From contig JAVBSC010000087.1 in assembly GCA_031547305.1 (NCBI GenBank), forward strand, positions 1-21,976: 21,976 nt of DNA. The letters are read 5' to 3'. A program made the translations under genes and the position numbers. Source of the stretch: JAVBSC01 sp031547305. GTDB taxonomy: Bacteria > Desulfobacterota > Desulfovibrionia > Desulfovibrionales > Desulfovibrionaceae. Under the pieces are notes generated by a model. That model did not search any database and had not been told where the DNA came from. It worked only from the letters and a program-made list of their open reading frames with translations. Shown in pieces: positions 1-6,612 of this stretch (position 1 is the first letter of the stretch; the number at the start of each line of letters is the position of its first letter).

Positions 1-250
1 ATGAACAGCTACTCTGCCCAGGCAAAAGAAAGGACAAAGTGGTCTCAAAAAGTCCGGCATCATCCCCGAAAATAGTTGGTATTGTTGCTGGTATAAAATT
101 ATATGAAAAATATTTTAATCAATTATTTCAATATAAAAACAGCCAAATCAAATTAACTTTGATGTTTATCCGCTCCTGCGGCGGAGCCCACCGCGCCGGC
201 ATGGGCGAAACTTGCTTTTGCCGTTAAGCGAGAAGCGGGCGTCTTGAGGT
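1..250. other. Left-edge non-coding, AT-rich stretch
   Basis: I see no convincing gene here. A frame open from the window edge ends at TAG 73-75 and could be the last 24 codons of a plus-strand gene starting outside the window, but nothing in it is recognisable. Bases of roughly 70-165 are very AT-rich compared with the GC-rich rest of the window, then composition returns to normal. The segment lies just beyond the 3' end of the tRNA-Val gene. It could be an intergenic spacer or the edge of acquired DNA; the window does not reach far enough to decide. Confidence 0.4.
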
Positions 251-260
251 CTTAAAAAGG

Positions 261-292
261 AAGGGTTACATGCGACTAAACATGTAACCCTT
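261..292 (-). terminator. Hairpin terminator downstream of tRNA-Val
   Basis: Perfect 12-bp inverted repeat: AAGGGTTACATG at 261-272 and CATGTAACCCTT at 281-292, with an 8-base loop. Read on the minus strand it follows the tRNA 3' end by about 10 bases and is followed by a T-rich run (TTCCTTTTT). The plus-strand side also has a T-rich run (TTTGTTTTT), so it may work in both directions. Confidence 0.8.
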
Positions 293-302
293 TGTTTTTG
301 CT

Positions 303-378
303 TGGTGGGCGGTACAGGACTTGAACCTGTGGCCCCCGGCTTGTAAGGCCGATGCTCCACCAACTGAGCTAACCGCCC
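303..378 (-). tRNA. tRNA-Val (anticodon UAC)
   Basis: The reverse complement folds as a standard 76-nt tRNA. The acceptor stem begins GGGCGGT and pairs with ACCGCCC, followed by A and then an encoded CCA (303-305). The D arm is GCTCAGTTGGTGGAGC. The anticodon stem is TCGGC/GCCGG with loop CTTACAA, giving anticodon TAC, which reads GUA valine codons. The T arm contains GGTTCAAGTCC. A sigma-70 type promoter lies just upstream and a hairpin terminator just downstream, so it looks like a single-gene transcription unit. Confidence 0.96.
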
Positions 379-388
379 GGAGTGGTTC

Positions 389-417
389 TTTTTAGGTGAA
401 GCAAGGCGATACGTCAA
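389..417 (-). promoter_or_regulatory. Sigma-70 promoter for tRNA-Val
   Basis: On the minus strand TTGACG (417-412) and TAAAAA (394-389) are separated by exactly 17 bases, which places the transcription start a few bases before the tRNA 5' end at 378. The -35 box overlaps the TGA stop (416-414) of the upstream gene, so the promoter is tucked into the 3' end of that gene. Confidence 0.7.
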
Positions 418-1274
418 CCGTTTTGCGCGTCTGGAGCGGAAAAGCCCAGATATTCCGCCTCGGCCGGGTGCCCCCGCAGCCAGTCCACGGAAGCCTCAAA
501 GTCGGCAAGAGTATGCGGCTCAAGGGTGGCTGAAGGTTTCACGCCGCTTTGTTTCAGCAGGCCAAGGGCCTTTTCCAGCGGGATACCGCCCAGGCCCAGC
601 CCCAGGTGCTCGTCGCCCAGGCCGCTGTTGTCGTGCAGGTGCACATGCCCGATCCGGGGGCCCAGGGCCGCAATCCAGTCCGCCAGCCCGTCGCGGCGCG
701 AGCCCAGGGCAAAGCTGTGCCAGTGTCCCAGGTCAAAGCATACGCCGGCTCGCCCAGGCAGGTTTTCCAGCAGCCTGGCCAGGGGCAGGGGCGTCAAATC
801 GTGCGTGTTTTCCAGAAAAAGCCGGGCCGGGCATTCTTCCAGCACCAGGCGCCATGTTTCCAGGCTGCGCTCAATCCATTGGCCGACCAGGGCCGGATAC
901 TGGCCGTTAAGCGCATAATCGGGACGATTGGCCAGCTCATGGCCGTAGGCGGAAAGATCAAAGGACGGATGCCCGACCATGTGCCTGGCTCCGTATAGCG
1001 CGGACAGGCGGGCGGCATCTCGTAGCGCGGCCCTGGCCTTTTCCCGCCCGGCCGGGTCCGCGTCGCCCGGCGGGGGGGTGAAAAACGGCAGGTGTGCCGC
1101 CCGGGCCAGCCCGGCCTGATCCAGGCGCGCGGCGATCCCGCGGTGCCAGGAATCCGGCAGCTCCAGAGCCGTTTTGTCCAGGCCCAGTTCTGGCGCAAGG
1201 CCGCGTTTGATAAAAAGATCAATCCAGCTTTCATCACGCTCCACCCAGGAAAGCGGCAGATTTATAAAGATCAT
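414..1274 (-). CDS. TIM-barrel protein, sugar phosphate isomerase/epimerase (AP endonuclease 2) family
   Basis: This 286-residue protein has the pattern of the xylose isomerase-like TIM-barrel superfamily (PF01261). Candidate metal ligands fall where the family places them: Glu155 in LENTHD, Asp181 and His184 in CFDLGHWHS, His210/212/214 with Asp215 in GHVHLHDNSG, and Glu252 in ATLEPH. Such proteins are usually divalent-metal sugar isomerases or epimerases, or endonuclease IV-like phosphodiesterases. The substrate here cannot be told from sequence. No signal peptide is seen, so it is probably cytoplasmic. The ATG at 1274 has only a weak Shine-Dalgarno, but an extended -10 promoter lies about 75 bases upstream. 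It is divergent from hmcA and convergent with nothing; tRNA-Val follows in the same direction. Confidence 0.8.
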   Translation of the reverse strand: MIFINLPLSWVERDESWIDLFIKRGLAPELGLDKTALELPDSWHRGIAARLDQAGLARAAHLPFFTPPPGDADPAGREKARAALRDAARLSALYGARHMVGHPSFDLSAYGHELANRPDYALNGQYPALVGQWIERSLETWRLVLEECPARLFLENTHDLTPLPLARLLENLPGRAGVCFDLGHWHSFALGSRRDGLADWIAALGPRIGHVHLHDNSGLGDEHLGLGLGGIPLEKALGLLKQSGVKPSATLEPHTLADFEASVDWLRGHPAEAEYLGFSAPDAQNG

Positions 1275-1353
1275 GAAACCGTCCGTGAATCTTTTTTTTG
1301 TTGCGGAATATACATTTTGTTCGTGAAAATAACTGCCGGCTCTTCACTTATGA

Positions 1354-1362
1354 AGTATACCA
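1354..1362 (-). promoter_or_regulatory. Likely extended -10 promoter for the TIM-barrel gene
   Basis: Minus-strand TGG followed directly by TATACT (1359-1354) matches an extended -10 element. No good -35 is seen at the right spacing, which is normal for the extended class. The predicted start is near 1347, giving an untranslated leader of about 70 bases before the ATG at 1274. Confidence 0.4.
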
Positions 1363-1559
1363 TATCCGCCGGATCTTTGATCGCGCGCAATGCATTCCGG
1401 TGCCGGCACGGAGTTTGGCGTATCTTCGACTTGTGATTGTTCAGTCAACCAGCAGCAAGGAGGCAAAGGATTATTGCAGTGTCGCAGCAGTGTTTTGCGG
1501 TTGCAATATTGACGCGGTAAATCCGGAATCACTCTCCGTGCCTGGACGCGTTTATCTGT

Positions 1560-1588
1560 TTGCAATGAACTCGAATTGAGTATATCAT
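1560..1588 (+). promoter_or_regulatory. Likely sigma-70 promoter of the hmc operon
   Basis: TTGCAA (1560-1565) and TATCAT (1583-1588) are separated by 17 bases; they match the sigma-70 consensus at 4/6 and 5/6 positions. The predicted start near 1595 leaves a leader of about 130 bases before the hmcA ATG at 1723. It is the best-scoring site I could find by eye in the region upstream of hmcA. Confidence 0.5.
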
Positions 1589-1722
1589 CCCGCGCAGATT
1601 TCCGGAGGGCATTTAAGACGCCCCCATGGAAGTTGTGTGCGAAATTCTTGAACTTAATTGTAAGCGCTGGAATTTTTTTAGCAAGTTATTTTTCCCATTC
1701 ATTTCCACCAAGGACTGCCACA

Positions 1723-3381
1723 ATGAAGAACAAACGATCCTTGCTGCGATGGGCCGGGTTATGCGTGGTCGCGGTAGCGGTCTTAGCGGCCTTCGGGCTG
1801 AGGGCCGAAGGCGCCCCGGAGGTCAAACGCCAGATCGCCGTGAAGCGGGCGGATCTTATCCGGATCGACCCCATCAGGGCCTACGGCAAACTGGAATTGC
1901 CAGAAGTGGTCTTTCAGCATGACCAGCACACCGAGGCCCTGGCCAAGCAGGGTAAGGACTGTAGCGCCTGCCATGAAAAAGCGCCGGAAGGCAAAGGTCT
2001 TTGGGTCTACAAATTTAAGCGCCTGGAAGACAAGAGCGCCGAACAGCTCAAGGACGTTTACCACACCAACTGTATTTCCTGCCATACGGCCGAAACCAAG
2101 GCCGGGCGCAAAGCCGGGCCGCTGGAAGCGGAATGCCGCTCCTGCCACAGCAGCCGGCCGGACATGGTTTCTTCCTGGACGGAAATAGGCATGGACAAGT
2201 CCCTGCACTTCCGCCACGTGGATTCCAAGGCCATCCCGCCCAAGGACGACCCTAAAGTGAACTGCGGGGTCTGCCACCACGTGTACAAGCCGGAGCTGAA
2301 AAAGGCCGTCTGGGTAAAGGGACAGGAAGATTCCTGCCGGGCCTGCCACGGCGCTGTGCCGCAGAAAGATCCGGAACGCCCCGCTTTTGAAGGAGCGGCG
2401 CACCAGGCCTGCATTTCCTGCCATCTGGAAATCACGGCCGACAAGATGGACAGCGGCCCGAGCACCTGCTTTGGCTGCCACAGCCAGGAATCCCAGGCCA
2501 AGTTCAAGACTGTGGCTCAAGTGCCCCGCCTGGAACGCGGCCAGCCGGACGCGGCTCTGCTTCTGCCTCTGACCGGCAAGGATGCCCAAAACACCGGGGA
2601 GCTCAAAGGCTCCATGCGCCCCACGGCTTTTAACCACAAGGTCCACGAGGAAGCCCTGCCGGACTGCCGTTCCTGCCACCATAAAAAAATTGCCGCCTGC
2701 ACGGAATGCCATACCTTGGAAGGCAGCAAGGAAGGCAATTACATTCAGCTTTCCCAGGCCATGCACCAGCTTGACGCCAAGCAGTCCTGCGTCGGCTGCC
2801 ACGCCAAGAAGCAGGCCGAGCCCGCCTGCGCCGGCTGCCATGCGACCATGCCCAGGGAAATACCAAAGGACGCCTGCGGCACCTGCCATATCACCCCGGT
2901 CGGCGTGACCGACGCCCAGGCCGAGGACGGCTCTTTGCTCAAACTTTCCAAGGAAGACAAGACCGCTCTGGCCAAAGCCACCGTGGCGGCGCGAAGCGCC
3001 AAGGTGGAGCCCTTTGACCAGACCGAAATTCCGGATCGCGTGCAGCTTGGGTTGCTTTCCAAGGAATACGAGCCCTGCGACTTCCCGCACCGCAAGGTAG
3101 TCAAGGCCATTACCACGGCCGTTGGCGACAACAAACTGGCCGCGGCTTTCCACGCGGAAAAAACCACCCTCTGTCAGGGCTGCCACCACAACAGCCCGCC
3201 CTCCAAAACCCCGCCTAAATGCGCCAGCTGCCACAACGCCGGCGACCGGCCGGGCGCGGACGGCCGTCCGGCCCTGAAGGCCGCCTATCACTTGCAGTGC
3301 ATGGGCTGCCATACCAGGATGGAAGTGCAGAAGCCGGCCAACACGGCCTGCGTGGATTGCCACAAGGAACGCAAGGACTAG
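1723..3381 (+). CDS. hmcA: High-molecular-weight cytochrome c HmcA, 16 haem-binding sites
   Basis: Periplasmic electron carrier of the Hmc transmembrane complex, which in Desulfovibrio accepts electrons from hydrogenases through cytochrome c3. The 552-residue protein starts with a Sec signal peptide (KNKRSLLRWAG, a hydrophobic stretch, then AEGA). I count exactly 16 CXXCH motifs, from CSACH near the N-terminus to CVDCH ten residues from the end, the number known for D. vulgaris HmcA, and overall length is close to that protein (545 as I recall). The ATG at 1723 is preferred because AAGGA lies just upstream and the signal peptide follows at once; a longer frame from 1576 has no such features. 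It is the first gene of hmcABCDEF. One cysteine outside the haem motifs lies in EYEPCDFPHRK. Confidence 0.97.
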   Translation: MKNKRSLLRWAGLCVVAVAVLAAFGLRAEGAPEVKRQIAVKRADLIRIDPIRAYGKLELPEVVFQHDQHTEALAKQGKDCSACHEKAPEGKGLWVYKFKRLEDKSAEQLKDVYHTNCISCHTAETKAGRKAGPLEAECRSCHSSRPDMVSSWTEIGMDKSLHFRHVDSKAIPPKDDPKVNCGVCHHVYKPELKKAVWVKGQEDSCRACHGAVPQKDPERPAFEGAAHQACISCHLEITADKMDSGPSTCFGCHSQESQAKFKTVAQVPRLERGQPDAALLLPLTGKDAQNTGELKGSMRPTAFNHKVHEEALPDCRSCHHKKIAACTECHTLEGSKEGNYIQLSQAMHQLDAKQSCVGCHAKKQAEPACAGCHATMPREIPKDACGTCHITPVGVTDAQAEDGSLLKLSKEDKTALAKATVAARSAKVEPFDQTEIPDRVQLGLLSKEYEPCDFPHRKVVKAITTAVGDNKLAAAFHAEKTTLCQGCHHNSPPSKTPPKCASCHNAGDRPGADGRPALKAAYHLQCMGCHTRMEVQKPANTACVDCHKERKD

Positions 3382-3392
3382 AGGAGCGTAGC

Positions 3393-4493
3393 ATGCATCG
3401 CAGAAAATTCCTTAGCTTGATGGGCCTGGCCGGGGTGGCCGGCACGTTGAGCCCGGCCAAGGCCGAAGCCGCGGCTGGGCACAGCTTCAAAGGCAATCCG
3501 AACGCCTTTGCCGTGCTGCACGACACCACCCGCTGCATCGGCTGCCGCAAATGCGAGGCCGGTTGCGCCAAGGTGAACAACCTGCCCGCGCCCAAGGCCC
3601 CCTATGACGATTTGAAGGTTCTGGACAAAAAGCGCCGGACCGACTTTACCACTTTCACCGTGGTCAACAAATATACGCCGGAAGGCCGTTCCCCGATCTT
3701 CCGCAAGCAGCAGTGCAACCACTGTCAGGAGCCGGCCTGCGCTTCGGCCTGTTTTGTCAAAGCCCTGAAAAAAGACCCGGACGGCCCGGTCAGCTACGAC
3801 GCCAGCCTGTGCGTGGGCTGCCGTTACTGCATGATCGCCTGTCCGTTCTACGTGCCTACTTACGACTACGACAACGTTCTGAACCCCCTGGTCTACAAAT
3901 GCACCATGTGCGCCCCGCGCATTCGGGAAGGCAAGCTCCCCGGCTGCGTGGAAGCCTGCCCTAAAGAAGCTTTGACCTTCGGCACACGGGAAGAACTGCT
4001 TGAGGTAGCCCGCAAGCGCATTGCCTCGGAACCCTCCCTGTACGTCAAGCACATTTACGGCGAGCATGAGATGGGTGGCACCAGCTGGTTGTATATTACC
4101 GGCGTGCCGGCCACGGAACTGGGCATGCAGGAACTGGGCGACACCTCCGTGCCGGAGCTTACTTCCGGCGCCTTGGGCGCGGTGCCCATGGTAGCCGGCA
4201 TCTGGCCGGTGCTTCTTACCGGGGCTTACGCCATTTCCCGGCGCAAGGAAAAAGTGGCCCACGAGGAGCAGGTGGAAGCGGTCAAACAGGCGGTGGAAAA
4301 AACTGAATCCGAAGCCAAGTCCAAGCTGGACACGGCCCTGGCCAAAGCGGAAAAAGACAAGAAGGCCGCTGTGGAGCGCGAAGTGAAAAAGGCCAGGGAA
4401 GAAGCCATTAAAGAAACGGAAGCCAGGCTGGCTCCCAAGGAGCCCGAAGCCCCGGCGGCAGACGGCGACGGCAAGGAAGAAGGAGACGCCTGA
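3393..4493 (+). CDS. hmcB: HmcB, four-cluster ferredoxin-like iron-sulfur subunit
   Basis: Periplasmic electron-transfer subunit between HmcA and the membrane subunits. The 366-residue protein begins with a twin-arginine-type signal (HRRKFLSLMG), suggesting Tat export after cluster insertion. Four [4Fe-4S] sites are visible: CIGCRKCEAGC (about 48-58), CNHCQEPACASAC (108-120), CVGCRYCMIAC (140-150) and CTMC followed by CVEAC (from 170). A single membrane segment lies near 256-280. It is followed by RRKEK and an 80-residue, highly charged Lys/Glu/Ala-rich tail that looks like coiled coil. AGGAG precedes the ATG 11 bases after hmcA. The stop overlaps the hmcC start in TGATG, pointing to coupled translation. 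Confidence 0.95.
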   Translation: MHRRKFLSLMGLAGVAGTLSPAKAEAAAGHSFKGNPNAFAVLHDTTRCIGCRKCEAGCAKVNNLPAPKAPYDDLKVLDKKRRTDFTTFTVVNKYTPEGRSPIFRKQQCNHCQEPACASACFVKALKKDPDGPVSYDASLCVGCRYCMIACPFYVPTYDYDNVLNPLVYKCTMCAPRIREGKLPGCVEACPKEALTFGTREELLEVARKRIASEPSLYVKHIYGEHEMGGTSWLYITGVPATELGMQELGDTSVPELTSGALGAVPMVAGIWPVLLTGAYAISRRKEKVAHEEQVEAVKQAVEKTESEAKSKLDTALAKAEKDKKAAVEREVKKAREEAIKETEARLAPKEPEAPAADGDGKEEGDA

Positions 4494-5716
4494 TGAGCAC
4501 GCAAAGCAAATGCGCCTTGGTACCCGAAAACCTTCGGGAAGCCCTGCAACCGGAAAATCTCAAAAGCCTCTGGACGCCCGGCAACATAATCACGGCCGTG
4601 ATTCTGGCCGTTGGCCTGGTCCTCACCGTTCTGCGCTTCACCACCGGTCTGGGCGGGGTGACCAATCTGGACGACAACAACCCCTGGGGCATCTGGATAG
4701 GCTTTGACCTGTTGTGCGGCGTTGCCTTGGCCGCCGGCGGCTACACCGCCTCCTCGGCCTGCTATCTGTTCGGCCTCAAACGTTACCACTCGGCGGTGCG
4801 GCCGGCCATAACCTCGGCTTTTCTTGGCTATTTCTTTGTGGTCATCGCCCTGCACTACGATGTGGGACAACCCTGGCGGCTGGTCTACCCGGTTTTCCTT
4901 TCCCAGGGCACCACGTCCATACTCTTTGAAGTGGGCCTGTGCGTGTTCCTGTACGTAACCGTGCTGTTCATAGAGTGGTCGCCCGCAGCGATGGAATGGC
5001 TGGGCTGGCCTATTCTTAAAAAGGTCCGAGGCGTGGTCCTTAAGCTGACCATTCCCCTGACCATTCTGGGCGTGGTCCTTTCCACCATGCATCAGTCATC
5101 GCTGGGCGCGCTGTTCATCACCTCGCCGGGCAAGCTGCACCCCCTGTGGTATTCCGGGCTGCTGCCGGTCTTCTTCTTTATCTCCAGCATGTACGCCGGC
5201 CTGTCCATGGTGATCTTTGAAGGCACGCTGGCCCACAAAGGCCTGCACCACAAGATGGACGAAACCCACCTAAAGGAAGCGGACGGAGTGGTAATGGGCT
5301 TCGGCAAGGCCGCGTCCTTCATCATGATGGGTTATCTGTTCATCCGGCTCTATGACCTGGCGATGAACAACGGCTGGAGCTATTTGAATACCGGCTACGG
5401 CGTTCTGTACCTGGTGGAGTTGATCGGCTTTGTGGCCCTGCCGTCCTTCCTGTACGCCATCGGCGTGCGCGAGCGCCGGCTCGGGGTCATCCGCGTCGCC
5501 TCCCTGCTGGCCATTCTGGGCATAATCCTGTACCGCTTCAACGTCTGCCTGGTGGCCTTCAACTGGCAGTTGCCGGCGGACGAGCGTTACTTCCCCAGTT
5601 GGATGGAAATAGGCATCTCCATCTTTGTGGTCACGCTGATTATTACCGCGTACCGGTTTATCTGCAGCTTCATGCCGGTAATGTACGAACACCCGGAATA
5701 CCGGGACGCACACTAA
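4493..5716 (+). CDS. hmcC: HmcC, NrfD/PsrC-family integral membrane subunit
   Basis: Membrane subunit of the Hmc complex, 407 residues with about ten hydrophobic segments. It shows NrfD/PsrC-type features, including NPWGIWIGFDLLCG near residue 63 and HYDVGQPWR near residue 122. Family members exchange electrons with quinones or pass them through the membrane with partner Fe-S proteins, here HmcB. The ATG shares one base with the hmcB TGA stop. The protein begins with about 30 polar residues that should lie in the cytoplasm or periplasm before the first membrane helix. hmcD follows after 13 bases. Confidence 0.94.
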   Translation: MSTQSKCALVPENLREALQPENLKSLWTPGNIITAVILAVGLVLTVLRFTTGLGGVTNLDDNNPWGIWIGFDLLCGVALAAGGYTASSACYLFGLKRYHSAVRPAITSAFLGYFFVVIALHYDVGQPWRLVYPVFLSQGTTSILFEVGLCVFLYVTVLFIEWSPAAMEWLGWPILKKVRGVVLKLTIPLTILGVVLSTMHQSSLGALFITSPGKLHPLWYSGLLPVFFFISSMYAGLSMVIFEGTLAHKGLHHKMDETHLKEADGVVMGFGKAASFIMMGYLFIRLYDLAMNNGWSYLNTGYGVLYLVELIGFVALPSFLYAIGVRERRLGVIRVASLLAILGIILYRFNVCLVAFNWQLPADERYFPSWMEIGISIFVVTLIITAYRFICSFMPVMYEHPEYRDAH

Positions 5717-5729
5717 GCCAGGGGGTCTT

Positions 5730-5876
5730 ATGATTGACAACATCTTTTACTACATGCAGGACTTCATGCTCTGCACCAAGACCCTGACCTACATCTTCAT
5801 GGGCTTGGGCCTGGTGGGGCTGTGCTGCTACTGGCTCTTCCTGTCCGGCCGGGATGAAGACATCCGGAAGTTTTAA
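5730..5876 (+). CDS. hmcD: HmcD, 48-residue single-span membrane subunit
   Basis: Small gene running from ATG 5730 to TAA 5874-5876, encoding MIDNIFYYMQDFM... and ending RDEDIRKF. One hydrophobic segment (about residues 18-38, YIFMGLGLVGLCCYWLFL) is followed by a short charged tail. Position between hmcC and hmcE and the size match HmcD of the Desulfovibrio operon. Its role in the complex is not known; a small structural or assembly subunit is a fair inference. A GGGGG tract lies 5 bases before the ATG, a weak ribosome site, so translation may depend on coupling with hmcC. The hmcE ribosome site overlaps its stop codon. Confidence 0.88.
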   Translation: MIDNIFYYMQDFMLCTKTLTYIFMGLGLVGLCCYWLFLSGRDEDIRKF

Positions 5877-5886
5877 GGAGACAGCT

Positions 5887-6582
5887 ATGAACCAACTTTA
5901 TGATATACTTGCCGGACCGGGCCTTATCGTCTCCCTGGCTGTTTTTTTCCTGGGCATGGCCTGGCGGGTGGTCTGGTACATCCGCGGCCTGGACTGGCGT
6001 TTGGAGCGGGTGGCCTACCGCCCCTACCTGAGCCTCGGCCTCAAGGGCGGCCTGCATTCGGCCGGCAAATGGCTGCTGCCTTTCGGCACTTACGGCTGGC
6101 GCGCCCAACCCTTTTTTACGGTCTGTTTCTTCCTGCTCCATCTGGGTGCGGTTTTTGTGCCGTTGTTCCTGATCGGGCATAACGAGATTCTGAAATCCGT
6201 GCTGGGCTTTTCCCTGCCGGCCATGCCCCAGTGGCTGGCCGATACGCTGACCATTCTGACGATCATCGGGGTGGTCCTGATAGCCCTGCGCCGTATCGCG
6301 CTCACGGAAGTGCGCATCCTGACCACGGGCTACGACTATTTTATCCTGGCCCTGGCCGCGCTGCCCTTCATCACCGGGTTCATCGCCCGCCTGCACGGGC
6401 CGGGCGAGGCCTACAGCGCCTGGATGCTCGCCCACATTATCTGCGGCGAGCTCATGCTCATTCTGGCCCCCTTCACCAAACTGTCGCACATCGCTCTGTA
6501 CTTCATGTCGCGCATCCAGATCGGCATGGACTACAGCATCAAACGCGGCGGACACCGGCGCGGCCCGTGCTTTCCCTGGTAA
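5887..6582 (+). CDS. hmcE: HmcE, integral membrane subunit of the Hmc complex
   Basis: A 231-residue membrane protein with about five hydrophobic segments, in the position and of the size of HmcE (about 226 residues in D. vulgaris). It resembles the cytochrome b-like NarI/HdrE type membrane subunits that partner HdrD-like proteins. Histidines such as those in LLHLG, IGHNE and LAHIICGE could be haem ligands, though this is not proven here. The ATG at 5887 has AAGGAG at 5875-5880; a longer in-frame start at 5854 would overlap hmcD and lacks a ribosome site. hmcF follows 30 bases later. Confidence 0.92.
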   Translation: MNQLYDILAGPGLIVSLAVFFLGMAWRVVWYIRGLDWRLERVAYRPYLSLGLKGGLHSAGKWLLPFGTYGWRAQPFFTVCFFLLHLGAVFVPLFLIGHNEILKSVLGFSLPAMPQWLADTLTILTIIGVVLIALRRIALTEVRILTTGYDYFILALAALPFITGFIARLHGPGEAYSAWMLAHIICGELMLILAPFTKLSHIALYFMSRIQIGMDYSIKRGGHRRGPCFPW

Positions 6583-6612
6583 ACAGCGCAAGCCCGAAAC
6601 AAGGAGCCCAAT

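Larger units (their letters stand above)
1275..1722. other. Divergent control region between TIM-barrel gene and hmc operon
   Basis: This is 448 bases with no convincing gene. It holds a probable promoter for each direction (separate entries), a 10-bp palindrome GTGCCGGCAC at 1400-1409, a Shine-Dalgarno-like AAGGAGG at 1457-1463 that serves no evident gene, and an inverted repeat TATTGCA/TGCAATA at 1472-1478 and 1502-1508. The last lies upstream of the proposed hmc promoter and could be a regulator site or a hairpin. I did not find a sigma-54 promoter with correct spacing. Confidence 0.5.

Noticed and set aside
39..227. Possible 62-residue gene at the left edge
   Set aside because: It starts at GTG without a ribosome site, crosses the AT-rich spacer and has no family signs.
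1462..1480. Possible sigma-54 promoter (GGCAAA...TTGCA) ahead of hmcA
   Set aside because: The GG to GC distance is 12 bases instead of the required 10.
1457..1500. Orphan Shine-Dalgarno AAGGAGG with possible tiny leader peptide
   Set aside because: The frames after it are only 12-13 codons with non-ATG starts, and the site lies upstream of the proposed hmc transcription start.
1783..3363. Long open frame of 526 codons on the minus strand across hmcA
   Set aside because: It is the mirror of a GC-rich gene with biased third positions. The plus strand has 16 CXXCH motifs and a signal peptide; the minus product has no recognisable domain.
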